The notes under the pieces are model-generated. The model saw only the letters and a list, made by a program, of their open reading frames with translations, was not told where the DNA came from and made no database searches. A program made the position numbers and the translations under genes. This document shows positions 1 to 7,170 of a stretch of DNA of 32,364 nucleotides, piece by piece. This DNA is from Acinetobacter higginsii (GTDB taxonomy: Bacteria > Pseudomonadota > Gammaproteobacteria > Pseudomonadales > Moraxellaceae): positions 2,070,187 through 2,102,550 of the forward strand of contig NZ_KB850072.1 in the NCBI RefSeq assembly GCF_000369525.1, written 5' to 3'. The first letter of the stretch is position 1; every line of letters starts with the position of its first letter.

Positions 1-192
1 GTGGCTTGTGGTCTAGGCTGGAAAAACGAAGCAAAAGCATGTGAAACAGGCGCAATTGTTCTCACATATCGTAATGATGAAGATGAAATTATTCATATTC
101 GCGCTTCAAAAGTAGGCGAAAACGGAATCAAGGCTAATACGTGGTATCAGCTTGATGAAAATGGTGAATTTGTGGAAGTTAATGGTGAATAA
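1..192 (+). CDS. Small prophage protein of unknown function (possibly cut by the window edge)
   Basis: I do not recognise this 63-residue product. The frame is open from the first base, which happens to be a GTG, so the true start may lie outside the window. The protein is acidic and ends in an Asp/Glu-rich stretch with no membrane segment. It stops one base before the ATG of the RecE-like nuclease, so the two are probably co-transcribed. That position suggests a small accessory protein of the phage recombination module. This is inference from context only. Confidence 0.5.
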   Translation: MACGLGWKNEAKACETGAIVLTYRNDEDEIIHIRASKVGENGIKANTWYQLDENGEFVEVNGE

Positions 193-193
193 T

Positions 194-1123
194 ATGCATA
201 CCATACCCCAACTTTTACAATCTTCTGATCAGCTTATCCAAGGTATGAGCAATGATGAATATCACGCTCGCCCTGAGTACAGTTCAAGCCAGCTTAAAGA
301 CCTGTTGCGTAGTGCTGCACACTTCTACTCGTTCAATATTGCTAAAGAGCATGAGAAGGAATCAAAAAAACACTTGGATTTTGGAACTTTGGCACATGCC
401 TTGTTCCTTGAACCAGATGTGTTTGCAGATGAATTTAGCGTGTTGCCAGCTGATGCACCAAAGCCACCAACTGACGTTATGCGTAATGCTAAAAACCCGT
501 CTGCCGATTCACTTGCTCGCATTGAATGGTGGGATGCATGGGAAGCTGAAAACGGTAATAAAATTACCATTACAGAGCAGCAACTTGCTGGCGCAAACCG
601 TATCGTTTTAAACCTTAAATGTCTGAGCATATATGGCGTTATGTTGAAACATGCTGGTATGGCTGAAGCAAGTATCTTCTTCACCGATCCAATCTATGAC
701 TTGCAGCTTCGCATTCGTCCTGATTATCACATTATCCCGTGTGATGCCTTTCCCAATGGCCTGATCATTGATGTTAAAACGGCGAATGATGCTCGCCCAA
801 TGGCTTTCTCTAAAGCCTGTGGCAACTTTGCCTATGACTTATCAGCTGTGATGTATCAAGAAGGCTTCCAGCAGTACTACCAGACTGAAAACAAGCCTGA
901 TTTTATCTATCTTGTTGCTGAAAATGATGCGCCTTTTGTAGCCAAGCAATACAAAGCCTCAGACCTATTTTTAAGTGTTGGTGAAGTACGCTATCGCAAA
1001 GCTAAAGAGCTACTCGCCGAATCTCAATTAATGAATCAATGGGGAGGTTATTCACTCGAATTAGAAGAAATATTCCTCCCTTCTTACATGACCAAACTCG
1101 CTTTACAAAACGATTTTAACTAA
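194..1123 (+). CDS. RecE-like PD-(D/E)XK exonuclease of a prophage recombination module
   Basis: This is a phage-type exonuclease expected to resect double-stranded DNA ends and give 3' single strands for the annealing protein encoded next. The 309-residue product contains a PD-(D/E)XK core: an Arg-Pro-Asp near the middle, then LIIDVKT (Asp-x-Lys) and a downstream YDLSAVMYQEGF segment, the usual order in the RecE C-terminal nuclease or putative exodeoxyribonuclease 8 family. It lacks the long N-terminal region of E. coli RecE, as most phage versions do. I chose the ATG at 194, one base after the upstream stop and with GGTG just upstream. An in-frame ATG at 152 would overlap the upstream gene by about 40 bases. 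RecT follows after 14 bp. Confidence 0.8.
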   Translation: MHTIPQLLQSSDQLIQGMSNDEYHARPEYSSSQLKDLLRSAAHFYSFNIAKEHEKESKKHLDFGTLAHALFLEPDVFADEFSVLPADAPKPPTDVMRNAKNPSADSLARIEWWDAWEAENGNKITITEQQLAGANRIVLNLKCLSIYGVMLKHAGMAEASIFFTDPIYDLQLRIRPDYHIIPCDAFPNGLIIDVKTANDARPMAFSKACGNFAYDLSAVMYQEGFQQYYQTENKPDFIYLVAENDAPFVAKQYKASDLFLSVGEVRYRKAKELLAESQLMNQWGGYSLELEEIFLPSYMTKLALQNDFN

Positions 1124-1137
1124 TAGGAATTTTAATT

Positions 1138-2817
1138 ATGAACGCTCAAGCAAATGCAGTTGCACAACAAACCAATTCTTCTAACCAGTTTGTAGGCTTA
1201 TTAAACCTTGAAGCTTTCGAGTTGTCGCAACGTGTTGCGAAAATGCTATCAAGCTCAACTTTGGTTCCTGAACAGTACCGCGCCGTTACCAAGGTTAAAG
1301 CTGGTAAAGACAATAATGGTAATTGGCAGTTCCGAGATGAACCAAACCCGTCTGGCCTTTCCAACTGTGTTATCGCGTTAAATATTGCTAACCGCTTAAA
1401 TGCAGATGCATTAATGGTGATGCAGAACCTTTACATTATTGAGGGTCGCCCTGCTTGGTCATCTCAATTCATCATGGCGGCAATTAATAGCTGTGGTCGC
1501 TTTTCATCTTTACGATTTGAATTAAAAGATTTGGGCGAAAAGGAAGTCGAATATCAAGAAACTCAATGGAACAACGGGCGCAAAAACATTGTTAACAAGA
1601 CAGTTAAAATTCAGGATATGTCTTGCTTTGCATGGGTTGAGGAAAAAGGTTCCGTTGATCTGGATGGTAAACCTGTAATTCTCAAATCATCAGTTATCAC
1701 TGTTGAAATGGCAGTTAAGGAAGGCTGGTATCAGAAGAATGGTAGCAAATGGCAAACCATGCCTGAGCAAATGCTCCGCTACCGTGCTGCATCGTTCTTT
1801 GGTCGCGTGTATGCACCAGAGCTACTAATGGGTCTTAAATCTGAGGAAGAGGAACGCGATTTAATTGACGTTACACCTGAACAAGAAGTCGTTAAAAACA
1901 CTGCTGGTCAAGTACGCGCACTCAAGCAAAAAATTCTTGCTGCTAAATTATTATCTGATCTGGACAAGTTGGAAGGTGAAATTGCTGAATTGTCTGAGGC
2001 TGATTGGGATAGCATCAATAATATTTTTGTGGCTCAACGTGGAAAGTTTTTAGAAGATGCACAAGTTGTAGATGCTGAAGTTACTGAAGATAAGCGCCCT
2101 GTTTCTGAATCCCAAAAACAAAAAAAAACTGAAGATGAGCAGATTGAAGAATACAAGCAGCTTGTAAAAGATATAGAAAACACGCCGCTTAACCAACCAG
2201 AAGAACCAGTAAACCGCCGCCAGCCTAAGGATGTGGAAAAAGTCTCATCAATGGCGCTTCGTAAAGAATACCTGGTGCGAATGAACAAGGTTGAGACTTT
2301 AGTTGAACTTACAAAAATTCATGATGAGTTTTTAGCTAATGATGGCTTAACAGGTCAGCATGTGTCTTATCTAAAAGATATGTACATGCACCACAAAGAA
2401 AAATTGCAACCTTCAGCTGAAGCACAAGAAACGAAAGTTGATGCAGTGGACCCAATCAAAAGTAATTCTGTGAAATCAGGCCTAGAACGAATGATTGCCG
2501 ATGCAAATGATGTTATTTCACTTGAAGCTGAGGTGGCAAGAGCTATCAAAGGCAGTGAATCGAAAATGACTCAGGCACACAATCAAGCTGTGTTAATGGC
2601 CTACGCACAGCGTAAAGAAATATTGGCACAGCAAGACATTTTTGATGATGCACCAGTAAATCCAGTGGATGCAACGATCCAAAAAATCAAAGCGGCAAAG
2701 TCACAAGATGAGATCAATACGATCTTTGCTGACCCAGCATTAGAATCATTCTCAGAAGATGACATGGCCCTTCTCAATCAAGCGGCTGACATGCGCGAAG
2801 CTGAGCTTCAAAGTTAA
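1138..2817 (+). CDS. RecT-family single-strand annealing protein with long repeat-bearing C-terminal extension
   Basis: The first 240 or so residues fit the RecT family, which binds single-stranded DNA and anneals complementary strands. Visible landmarks are the LNIANRLNADALMVMQNLYI segment, GRPAWSSQFIMAAIN, and MPEQMLRYRAASFFGRVYAPE before an acidic linker. This is where E. coli RecT (about 270 residues) nearly ends. Here the protein runs to 559 residues. The extra part contains about four weakly similar helical blocks near residues 252-307, 370-421, 447-498 and 512-559, joined by Glu/Lys/Pro-rich linkers. An AGGA ribosome site lies 8 bases before the ATG. The gene follows the nuclease by 14 bp, giving a RecE/RecT pair. 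The function of the tail is unknown. Confidence 0.8.
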   Translation: MNAQANAVAQQTNSSNQFVGLLNLEAFELSQRVAKMLSSSTLVPEQYRAVTKVKAGKDNNGNWQFRDEPNPSGLSNCVIALNIANRLNADALMVMQNLYIIEGRPAWSSQFIMAAINSCGRFSSLRFELKDLGEKEVEYQETQWNNGRKNIVNKTVKIQDMSCFAWVEEKGSVDLDGKPVILKSSVITVEMAVKEGWYQKNGSKWQTMPEQMLRYRAASFFGRVYAPELLMGLKSEEEERDLIDVTPEQEVVKNTAGQVRALKQKILAAKLLSDLDKLEGEIAELSEADWDSINNIFVAQRGKFLEDAQVVDAEVTEDKRPVSESQKQKKTEDEQIEEYKQLVKDIENTPLNQPEEPVNRRQPKDVEKVSSMALRKEYLVRMNKVETLVELTKIHDEFLANDGLTGQHVSYLKDMYMHHKEKLQPSAEAQETKVDAVDPIKSNSVKSGLERMIADANDVISLEAEVARAIKGSESKMTQAHNQAVLMAYAQRKEILAQQDIFDDAPVNPVDATIQKIKAAKSQDEINTIFADPALESFSEDDMALLNQAADMREAELQS

Positions 2818-2871
2818 ACAGGTTATGCCCTGCTTAACTGTAGGGCTATTTAGAAAAAATATGGTGGCAGC

Positions 2872-3126
2872 ATGAACGACTGGCAGATTTTAAGAAGCAG
2901 ATATGGCAGTAATCGAAGCTATAAGAATCGCAAAGCCCTTCCCATTTCAAAGCTTGAGGATTTCAAGAACTGGTTGGTTGATATTGGCGCTGATGTTTAT
3001 AGCAAAACAGAACAAAACGAGATTTTAAGATTTAGACATAAAGGCATTTTAGGCATCTGGTACGAATCAGGATCAGGCAACTTATTAATGCATGACTTGG
3101 CAGCAGAATTTGAGGTGGCAGTATGA
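2872..3126 (+). CDS. Small prophage protein of unknown function
   Basis: The product is 84 residues, not recognised. It begins with a basic stretch rich in Arg, Ser and Asn and ends in a LLMHDLAAEFEVAV segment. It contains Trp-Tyr near GIWYESGSGN but no catalytic motif I can name. A GGTGG ribosome site lies a few bases before the ATG. Its stop overlaps the next start in an ATGA junction, so it is translationally coupled to the following gene. It is probably an accessory early gene of the element. Confidence 0.6.
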   Translation: MNDWQILRSRYGSNRSYKNRKALPISKLEDFKNWLVDIGADVYSKTEQNEILRFRHKGILGIWYESGSGNLLMHDLAAEFEVAV

Positions 3127-3611
3127 ATATTGAAAATGAACGCGAGGCTTTTGAGAAAAAACAGCACGTAAAAATATGGAATTGGTTTTATTACGATGAG
3201 AGTACAGGGAAGTACAAAATGAAAATCGTCACAACCAATATGGATAAGTTTGTAGCTCTTAATGAACTGAATTACGGTTGGTCAATGTGGCAAGCCTCTG
3301 CCCTACATGCCGAAGAAAAGCTTGAAGGCTGCGTGGTGGTGCCAAAATCTGAAATCACAAATTGGTATCTTGATGAAGATGAATCTATATACATTGACGA
3401 ACCAGACAGCTTTTTATGTGATTTGGAACCGGGTGATGTTTTAGAGGTCAAGCGCCAGCAATGCTGGACTGTAGAAAATCAATTTGCAGCCAAAGTTTAT
3501 ACAGATGAGGATAACATTTTTTGGGAATTTTTTGATTCTGAAAAAGAAGCTGAAAAAGCGGCAGCACATTGTAAAGCAATGCTAGAAGCAGCAAGGAGCG
3601 GAAATGAGTAA
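3123..3611 (+). CDS. Acidic prophage protein of unknown function
   Basis: The product is 162 residues, not recognised. It is rich in Trp, Glu and Asp, with a central DEDESIYIDEPD stretch and a helical Glu/Lys/Ala C-terminus. It has no signal peptide or membrane segment, so it is likely cytoplasmic. Its ATG overlaps the upstream stop (ATGA) and carries a GAGGTGG ribosome site similar to that of the gene before it. It overlaps the next gene by 8 bases. Context points to an early or accessory phage operon, and nothing more precise can be said. Confidence 0.6.
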   Translation: MNIENEREAFEKKQHVKIWNWFYYDESTGKYKMKIVTTNMDKFVALNELNYGWSMWQASALHAEEKLEGCVVVPKSEITNWYLDEDESIYIDEPDSFLCDLEPGDVLEVKRQQCWTVENQFAAKVYTDEDNIFWEFFDSEKEAEKAAAHCKAMLEAARSGNE

Positions 3612-3810
3612 TTTTAATGAACTACGAATCCATTTTCATATGTCCATAGGTGTTGTAAATGCTTCACAAGAAGATAGTTTCAAACTATCTGATTACATAG
3701 ACGAAGATGAGTGGAATGCTTTAAGCAGCGATGAAAAAGAAAACATGATTTCAGAGTGGGCCAACGACTGGAGCATAAATTATCTGGATCTTGGAGGGCA
3801 TGTTAAATGA
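3604..3810 (+). CDS. Small acidic prophage protein of unknown function
   Basis: This is a 68-residue acidic protein, not recognised. It has an N-terminal ELRIHFHMSIGV strand-like segment followed by Asp/Glu-rich helices. The AGGAG ribosome site lies 6 bases before the ATG, inside the end of the upstream gene, which supports translation. Its last codons overlap a tiny frame (3807-3854, 15 codons) that bridges to the AlpA-like gene. That frame could be a coupling peptide or chance. Confidence 0.55.
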   Translation: MSNFNELRIHFHMSIGVVNASQEDSFKLSDYIDEDEWNALSSDEKENMISEWANDWSINYLDLGGHVK

Positions 3811-3846
3811 AGAAAGAAGCAAAAGCGGATGCGGAGGACGCAACGA

Positions 3847-4053
3847 ATGGCTAAATATATTACTTCCGATCAAGTATGCGAGATGTTCGGAATCACAAAA
3901 GTAAGCTTATGGCGCTGGGAGAAAAACACACAATGGGGAATGCCATTCCCTGCGCCAGCATTTCCCTCTGTTGGTGGTGCGCCTAAACGCTACCTCTTAT
4001 CTGATGTTCGGAATTGGGAGAAACACTGTATTGGTAAAAAGGCGGTCGCATGA
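3847..4053 (+). CDS. AlpA/MerR-like helix-turn-helix DNA-binding protein, candidate excisionase
   Basis: The 68-residue product has the winged-helix form of AlpA or phage excisionase proteins: an ITSDQVCEMFGITKVSLWRWEK helix-turn-helix at the N-terminus, a Pro-rich wing, then KRYLLSDVRNWE. Such proteins bind near attachment sites and steer integrase toward excision, or activate int. I prefer the ATG at 3847, because a GGAGG site lies 9 bases upstream; an ATG at 3829 in the same frame lacks one. The gene converges on the integrase with only 5 bp between the stops, which supports a shared role in element mobility. Excisionase against activator cannot be decided from sequence. Confidence 0.7.
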   Translation: MAKYITSDQVCEMFGITKVSLWRWEKNTQWGMPFPAPAFPSVGGAPKRYLLSDVRNWEKHCIGKKAVA

Positions 4054-4058
4054 CCGCT

Positions 4059-5267
4059 TTACCCCTTTAACCTTTCTAATTTTTCAATCCATTTTTCATA
4101 GACTTCTGCCTGTTCCAAAACATACCCATACAAGTCATATACCTCTTGGTTATTGGGGAGTACATGCCCAATCATAATCTCGTGAATATCCCTATTTTTT
4201 GAAAATGCACTAAAGTTTGTACGTGCTGTTCTGCGTAGATCGTGAAGTGACCAATGCTCCATCGTTTCTTTTTTGAATCGCTTCACCCAGCCGATCACAC
4301 TATTTGGCAATGCGGTAGATGCTGGATCGGTTAGATACTCGTCAATATTTTTACCATTGCTGAATAAATACTTACCCTCGCTTAACTCCATAGCCTCTCT
4401 AATCAAATCTTCCATATACGGCAAAATAGGACGTATCAGCGTTTTATCATTCTTGTATCCAGTTTTGTGGTTAGATGGAGGTACTTTCCAAATCTTACGC
4501 TTTAGATCAAAGTGTTTCTTTTCCGCCCTTCTAAGTTCGCCATTACGACACGCAAAGATCAGGCATAATTCTAGAAAGATTTTATTTTTAGTAGTCAATC
4601 TCGACCATTTTAAGCATTCATAGAAAACCACAATTTCATCGTCAGTTAAAACACGCTTTGTTGGTATCGATGTAATATTAAGATCGGCTTTAGGGTAAAC
4701 GTCAGCAAGAATATTGGTTTGAATATATTTGCGTTTAGCGGCCCATTTCAGCATTTGTTTTGTGTTCGATAAAAGGTTTTTTGCTGTGCCGGGTATACGC
4801 CCTGCTAATTCCTCAAAAATCCCTAACCAATCACTAATATCGATTCGATCTATAGGGTGATTACCCAGCTTATTAAATAGATGATTCTCAAACATGCGCT
4901 TAATGCTTTCATGTTCTTTTTTATTTTTAGAGCAATATGATTCATACCACATTAAAAAAACTTCTTTGAATGTGACGGGGTTTATATTCTTTTCCTTCTC
5001 TACCAACAGTTCCAACTTTGGATTTTTATTTTGATCTAACAATCCACGAAGCCGTGTAGCCTCCAAGCGAGCATCTTTGAGGCTTATGTGGGGATAGGTG
5101 CCAAGATCAACCCTTTCTTGCTTATTATTGAATCTGTATCGCAACTGGAAGACAATCTTGCCTTTCGGTGATATTCTAACGCTCATAGAGTCACGGTCGG
5201 CAACTACTTCAACCGCTTCTCGCTCTTTACCATTATTTGCTTTTAGCCAAGCTTCAGATAATGCCAT
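4059..5267 (-). CDS. int: Tyrosine-recombinase integrase of the prophage
   Basis: This is a 402-residue P4/DUF4102-type integrase that catalyses site-specific strand exchange between element and chromosome. The N-terminal arm-binding region carries the family segment DLGTYPHISLKDARLEA. A core-binding region follows near residues 100-195, then the catalytic domain with Arg241 in ACRNGEL, HDLRR (His342, Arg345), His368 in IGHVL and Tyr377 nearby (Tyr380 is the alternative nucleophile). All key residues are present, so the enzyme looks intact. I start it at the ATG at 5267, because the longer frame to 5294 begins with a GTG inside a repeated motif and has no ribosome site. It faces the AlpA-like gene, and its upstream side meets the chromosome, as expected at a prophage end. 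Confidence 0.9.
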   Translation of the reverse strand: MALSEAWLKANNGKEREAVEVVADRDSMSVRISPKGKIVFQLRYRFNNKQERVDLGTYPHISLKDARLEATRLRGLLDQNKNPKLELLVEKEKNINPVTFKEVFLMWYESYCSKNKKEHESIKRMFENHLFNKLGNHPIDRIDISDWLGIFEELAGRIPGTAKNLLSNTKQMLKWAAKRKYIQTNILADVYPKADLNITSIPTKRVLTDDEIVVFYECLKWSRLTTKNKIFLELCLIFACRNGELRRAEKKHFDLKRKIWKVPPSNHKTGYKNDKTLIRPILPYMEDLIREAMELSEGKYLFSNGKNIDEYLTDPASTALPNSVIGWVKRFKKETMEHWSLHDLRRTARTNFSAFSKNRDIHEIMIGHVLPNNQEVYDLYGYVLEQAEVYEKWIEKLERLKG

Positions 5268-5285
5268 TTCAAACTCTAAAAATAA

Positions 5286-5345
5286 TATGTACACACAACC
5301 GATTTAAAAATCGTAATAAGCCATTATGTACACGAATATGTACAC
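5286..5345. repeat. Three direct copies of TATGTACAC plus a small inverted repeat before int
   Basis: The 9-bp motif TATGTACAC occurs at 5286-5294, 5325-5333 and 5337-5345. The first and third copies extend to AATATGTACACA. A perfect 6-bp inverted repeat (CGATTT/AAATCG) lies between them at 5300-5313. The cluster sits immediately upstream of the integrase start and spans about 60 bp. It could be integrase arm or core sites, excisionase sites, or an operator that controls int. The repeats are seen directly and their role is inferred. Confidence 0.6.
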
Positions 5346-5536
5346 AAACGGCATGAAATAGAGTGTTGTATTATGAAATGGTTGTTAACGGTGAAACAAG
5401 CTGATAATTGAAGTTTATATGTTTTTTGTGAAATGGTATGTAATAAAGTTAAATTGATCTTTATTCACACTAATATTTATGCTAAAACTGCACATAAGTG
5501 ACAAAAAATCACATAAATGGCATTTTAGGCGTTCTA
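5346..5536. other. Probable prophage-chromosome junction region without genes
   Basis: About 190 AT-rich bases separate the int-proximal repeats from the next ORF. The short sequence GAAATGGT occurs twice, near 5375 and 5431. No tRNA is present, so this integrase does not use one on this side. The attachment core should lie in or near this interval, but the other end of the element is outside the window, so the duplicated core cannot be defined. Confidence 0.35.
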
Positions 5537-5680
5537 ATGAAAATTATACCAGAACAAACGACCACCAGTCTGATTCATTCGAGTGATCAAGGTCTTAAAC
5601 TTGATGTTGGTGCTTTTTGCTTTTTTTTACTTGGTATGTTTTTAGCAGCACTCATGTTTCATCGAATTGGCTTTTTTTAA
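5537..5680 (+). CDS. Small single-span membrane protein of unknown function
   Basis: The product is 47 residues: a polar N-terminus followed by one strongly hydrophobic segment, FCFFLLGMFLAALMF, ending in HRIGFF. It looks like a single-pass inner-membrane miniprotein. The ATG at 5537 is preceded by a weak TAGG; an in-frame GTG at 5498 would add 13 residues. A strong bidirectional terminator follows at 5710-5735. It may be the first chromosomal gene beyond the prophage. No family is recognised, and its reality rests on composition and placement. Confidence 0.4.
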   Translation: MKIIPEQTTTSLIHSSDQGLKLDVGAFCFFLLGMFLAALMFHRIGFF

Positions 5681-5709
5681 ACTTTTTGACCACTACCCTA
5701 TTCGCACAT

Positions 5710-5735
5710 AAAAGCCCTCAATATTGAGGGCTTTT
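5710..5735. terminator. Bidirectional intrinsic terminator between the small membrane ORF and serC
   Basis: A perfect 26-bp palindrome centred on AATATT has GAGGGC/GCCCTC arms with flanking A and T runs. It lies between the small plus-strand ORF and the convergent serC, so it can stop transcription from both sides. Confidence 0.85.
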
Positions 5736-5756
5736 ATTTTAGCAACACCTTATGGC

Positions 5757-6836
5757 TTAACCATGACGTTTCGCAAACTCATCCATAAAGTTCACCAATG
5801 CTTGAACACCTTCTAAAGGTACAGCATTGTAAATACTTGCACGCATACCGCCCACTGAACGGTGGCCTGCCAAGTTCAATAAGTGATTTTGTTCAGCTTC
5901 TTGCAAGAATGTCTTTTCAAGTGCTTCGTCAGCTAAAGTAAATGGTACGTTCATCATTGAACGGTTTGGAATGGCAATGGGGTTGTTATAGAAGTCGCTT
6001 GAATCAATATAACCATAAAGCAGTTTTGCTTTCTCTTGATTGACTTTATAGATCGCATCTACCCCACCCTGCTCAAGCAACCATTCAAACACGAGACCAG
6101 ATAAATACCACGCATAAGTCGCAGGCGTATTCACCATTGAACCATTCTTGGCTTGATCGGCATATTTTAAGATGCTTGGAATCTCAGGTTTTGCTTGATC
6201 TAACAAGTCATCACGAATAATGACGATAGTTAAGCCTGCTGGACCAATATTCTTTTGCGCACCCGCATAGATCAGACCAAACTTGCTGACATCCAATGGC
6301 GCAGACAAAATGCTAGATGAATAATCACAAACCAACGGTGCGTTTACATCTGGAATAGCCGCGAATTGCAAACCACCAATAGTCTCATTATCCGCATAAT
6401 GTACATAAGCAGCATCATTTGAAAGGTTCCAAGTACTTTGTTCAGTAATTGCATGTTTACCATCAATTAAAGTCCCTGCTTCAACGATATTAATATCGCC
6501 ATAACGCTTGGCTTCTTTGAGCGCTTTTTCAGACCAAATACCCGTATGGATATAATCAGCCTTGTTGTTTTTACCCAATAAATTCAGTGGGATCGCTGAA
6601 AACTGCAGCGACGCACCACCTTGTAAAAACAAGACTTTATAATTTTCAGGAATGTTCATGAGCTTACGTAAATCAGCTTCAGCCTTCTCTGCCACAGCAA
6701 CATAGTCATTGCTACGATGACTCATTTCCATGATCGACAGGCCTTTGCCCTGCCAATTCAACAATTCTTGTTGAGCTTTTTCTAAAACGGCAGTAGGTAA
6801 TGCAGCAGGACCAGCGCAGAAATTATAAGCACGCAT
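5757..6836 (-). CDS. serC: Phosphoserine aminotransferase
   Basis: SerC converts 3-phosphohydroxypyruvate and glutamate to phosphoserine and 2-oxoglutarate in serine synthesis, and the related step of pyridoxal phosphate synthesis. The 359 residues are close to the 362 of E. coli. The N-terminus MRAYNFCAGPAALP is characteristic, as is the FLQGGASLQF segment that holds the cofactor phosphate. The cofactor lysine is Lys195 in YAGAQKNIGPAG. The C-terminal GHRSVGGMRASIYNA also fits. An AAGGGA ribosome site lies about 7 bases before the ATG. The gene is monocistronic here, with the terminator at 5710-5735 downstream and a divergent exporter operon upstream. Confidence 0.97.
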   Translation of the reverse strand: MRAYNFCAGPAALPTAVLEKAQQELLNWQGKGLSIMEMSHRSNDYVAVAEKAEADLRKLMNIPENYKVLFLQGGASLQFSAIPLNLLGKNNKADYIHTGIWSEKALKEAKRYGDINIVEAGTLIDGKHAITEQSTWNLSNDAAYVHYADNETIGGLQFAAIPDVNAPLVCDYSSSILSAPLDVSKFGLIYAGAQKNIGPAGLTIVIIRDDLLDQAKPEIPSILKYADQAKNGSMVNTPATYAWYLSGLVFEWLLEQGGVDAIYKVNQEKAKLLYGYIDSSDFYNNPIAIPNRSMMNVPFTLADEALEKTFLQEAEQNHLLNLAGHRSVGGMRASIYNAVPLEGVQALVNFMDEFAKRHG

Positions 6837-7170
6837 GAGTTTTTCCCTTGTTAAAGTGGAACAAATTGGAATGGGAATTTAACCATAGATTGGCGAAGCT
6901 TGCAGCAGCTTATCACCTAAATATTTCAATTTAACCGAGAAAATAATATTAATTTTTCAATCCTGTTGGGTTCATAAATGATATTTTAGGCCAAGTCTCA
7001 ACAGTCGATTTAAACAGCTCATTTTCATGTTTTTTCTGAGATTTTTTTAGATTAAAAACTCTACTTTTTACAATTTCACTACACCAAAAGTGTCGATATA
7101 ACTATTTAATTAAAAACATATTATTTCAATTTTATAAAAAGAATTTAGACTTACTCAGGATATTATTAAA
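6837..7170. other. Divergent control region between serC and the exporter operon
   Basis: These 334 bases are strongly AT-rich and contain no convincing ORF. They must carry the promoters for serC on the left and the TolC-type operon on the right. I see several AT-rich -10-like hexamers but no pair with good spacing, so no promoter is assigned. The CAGGA ribosome site for the exporter's first gene is at 7156-7160. Confidence 0.5.

Noticed and set aside
5268..5536. A tRNA at the prophage attachment site
   Set aside because: No cloverleaf-forming sequence or conserved TTC arm could be found in the interval.
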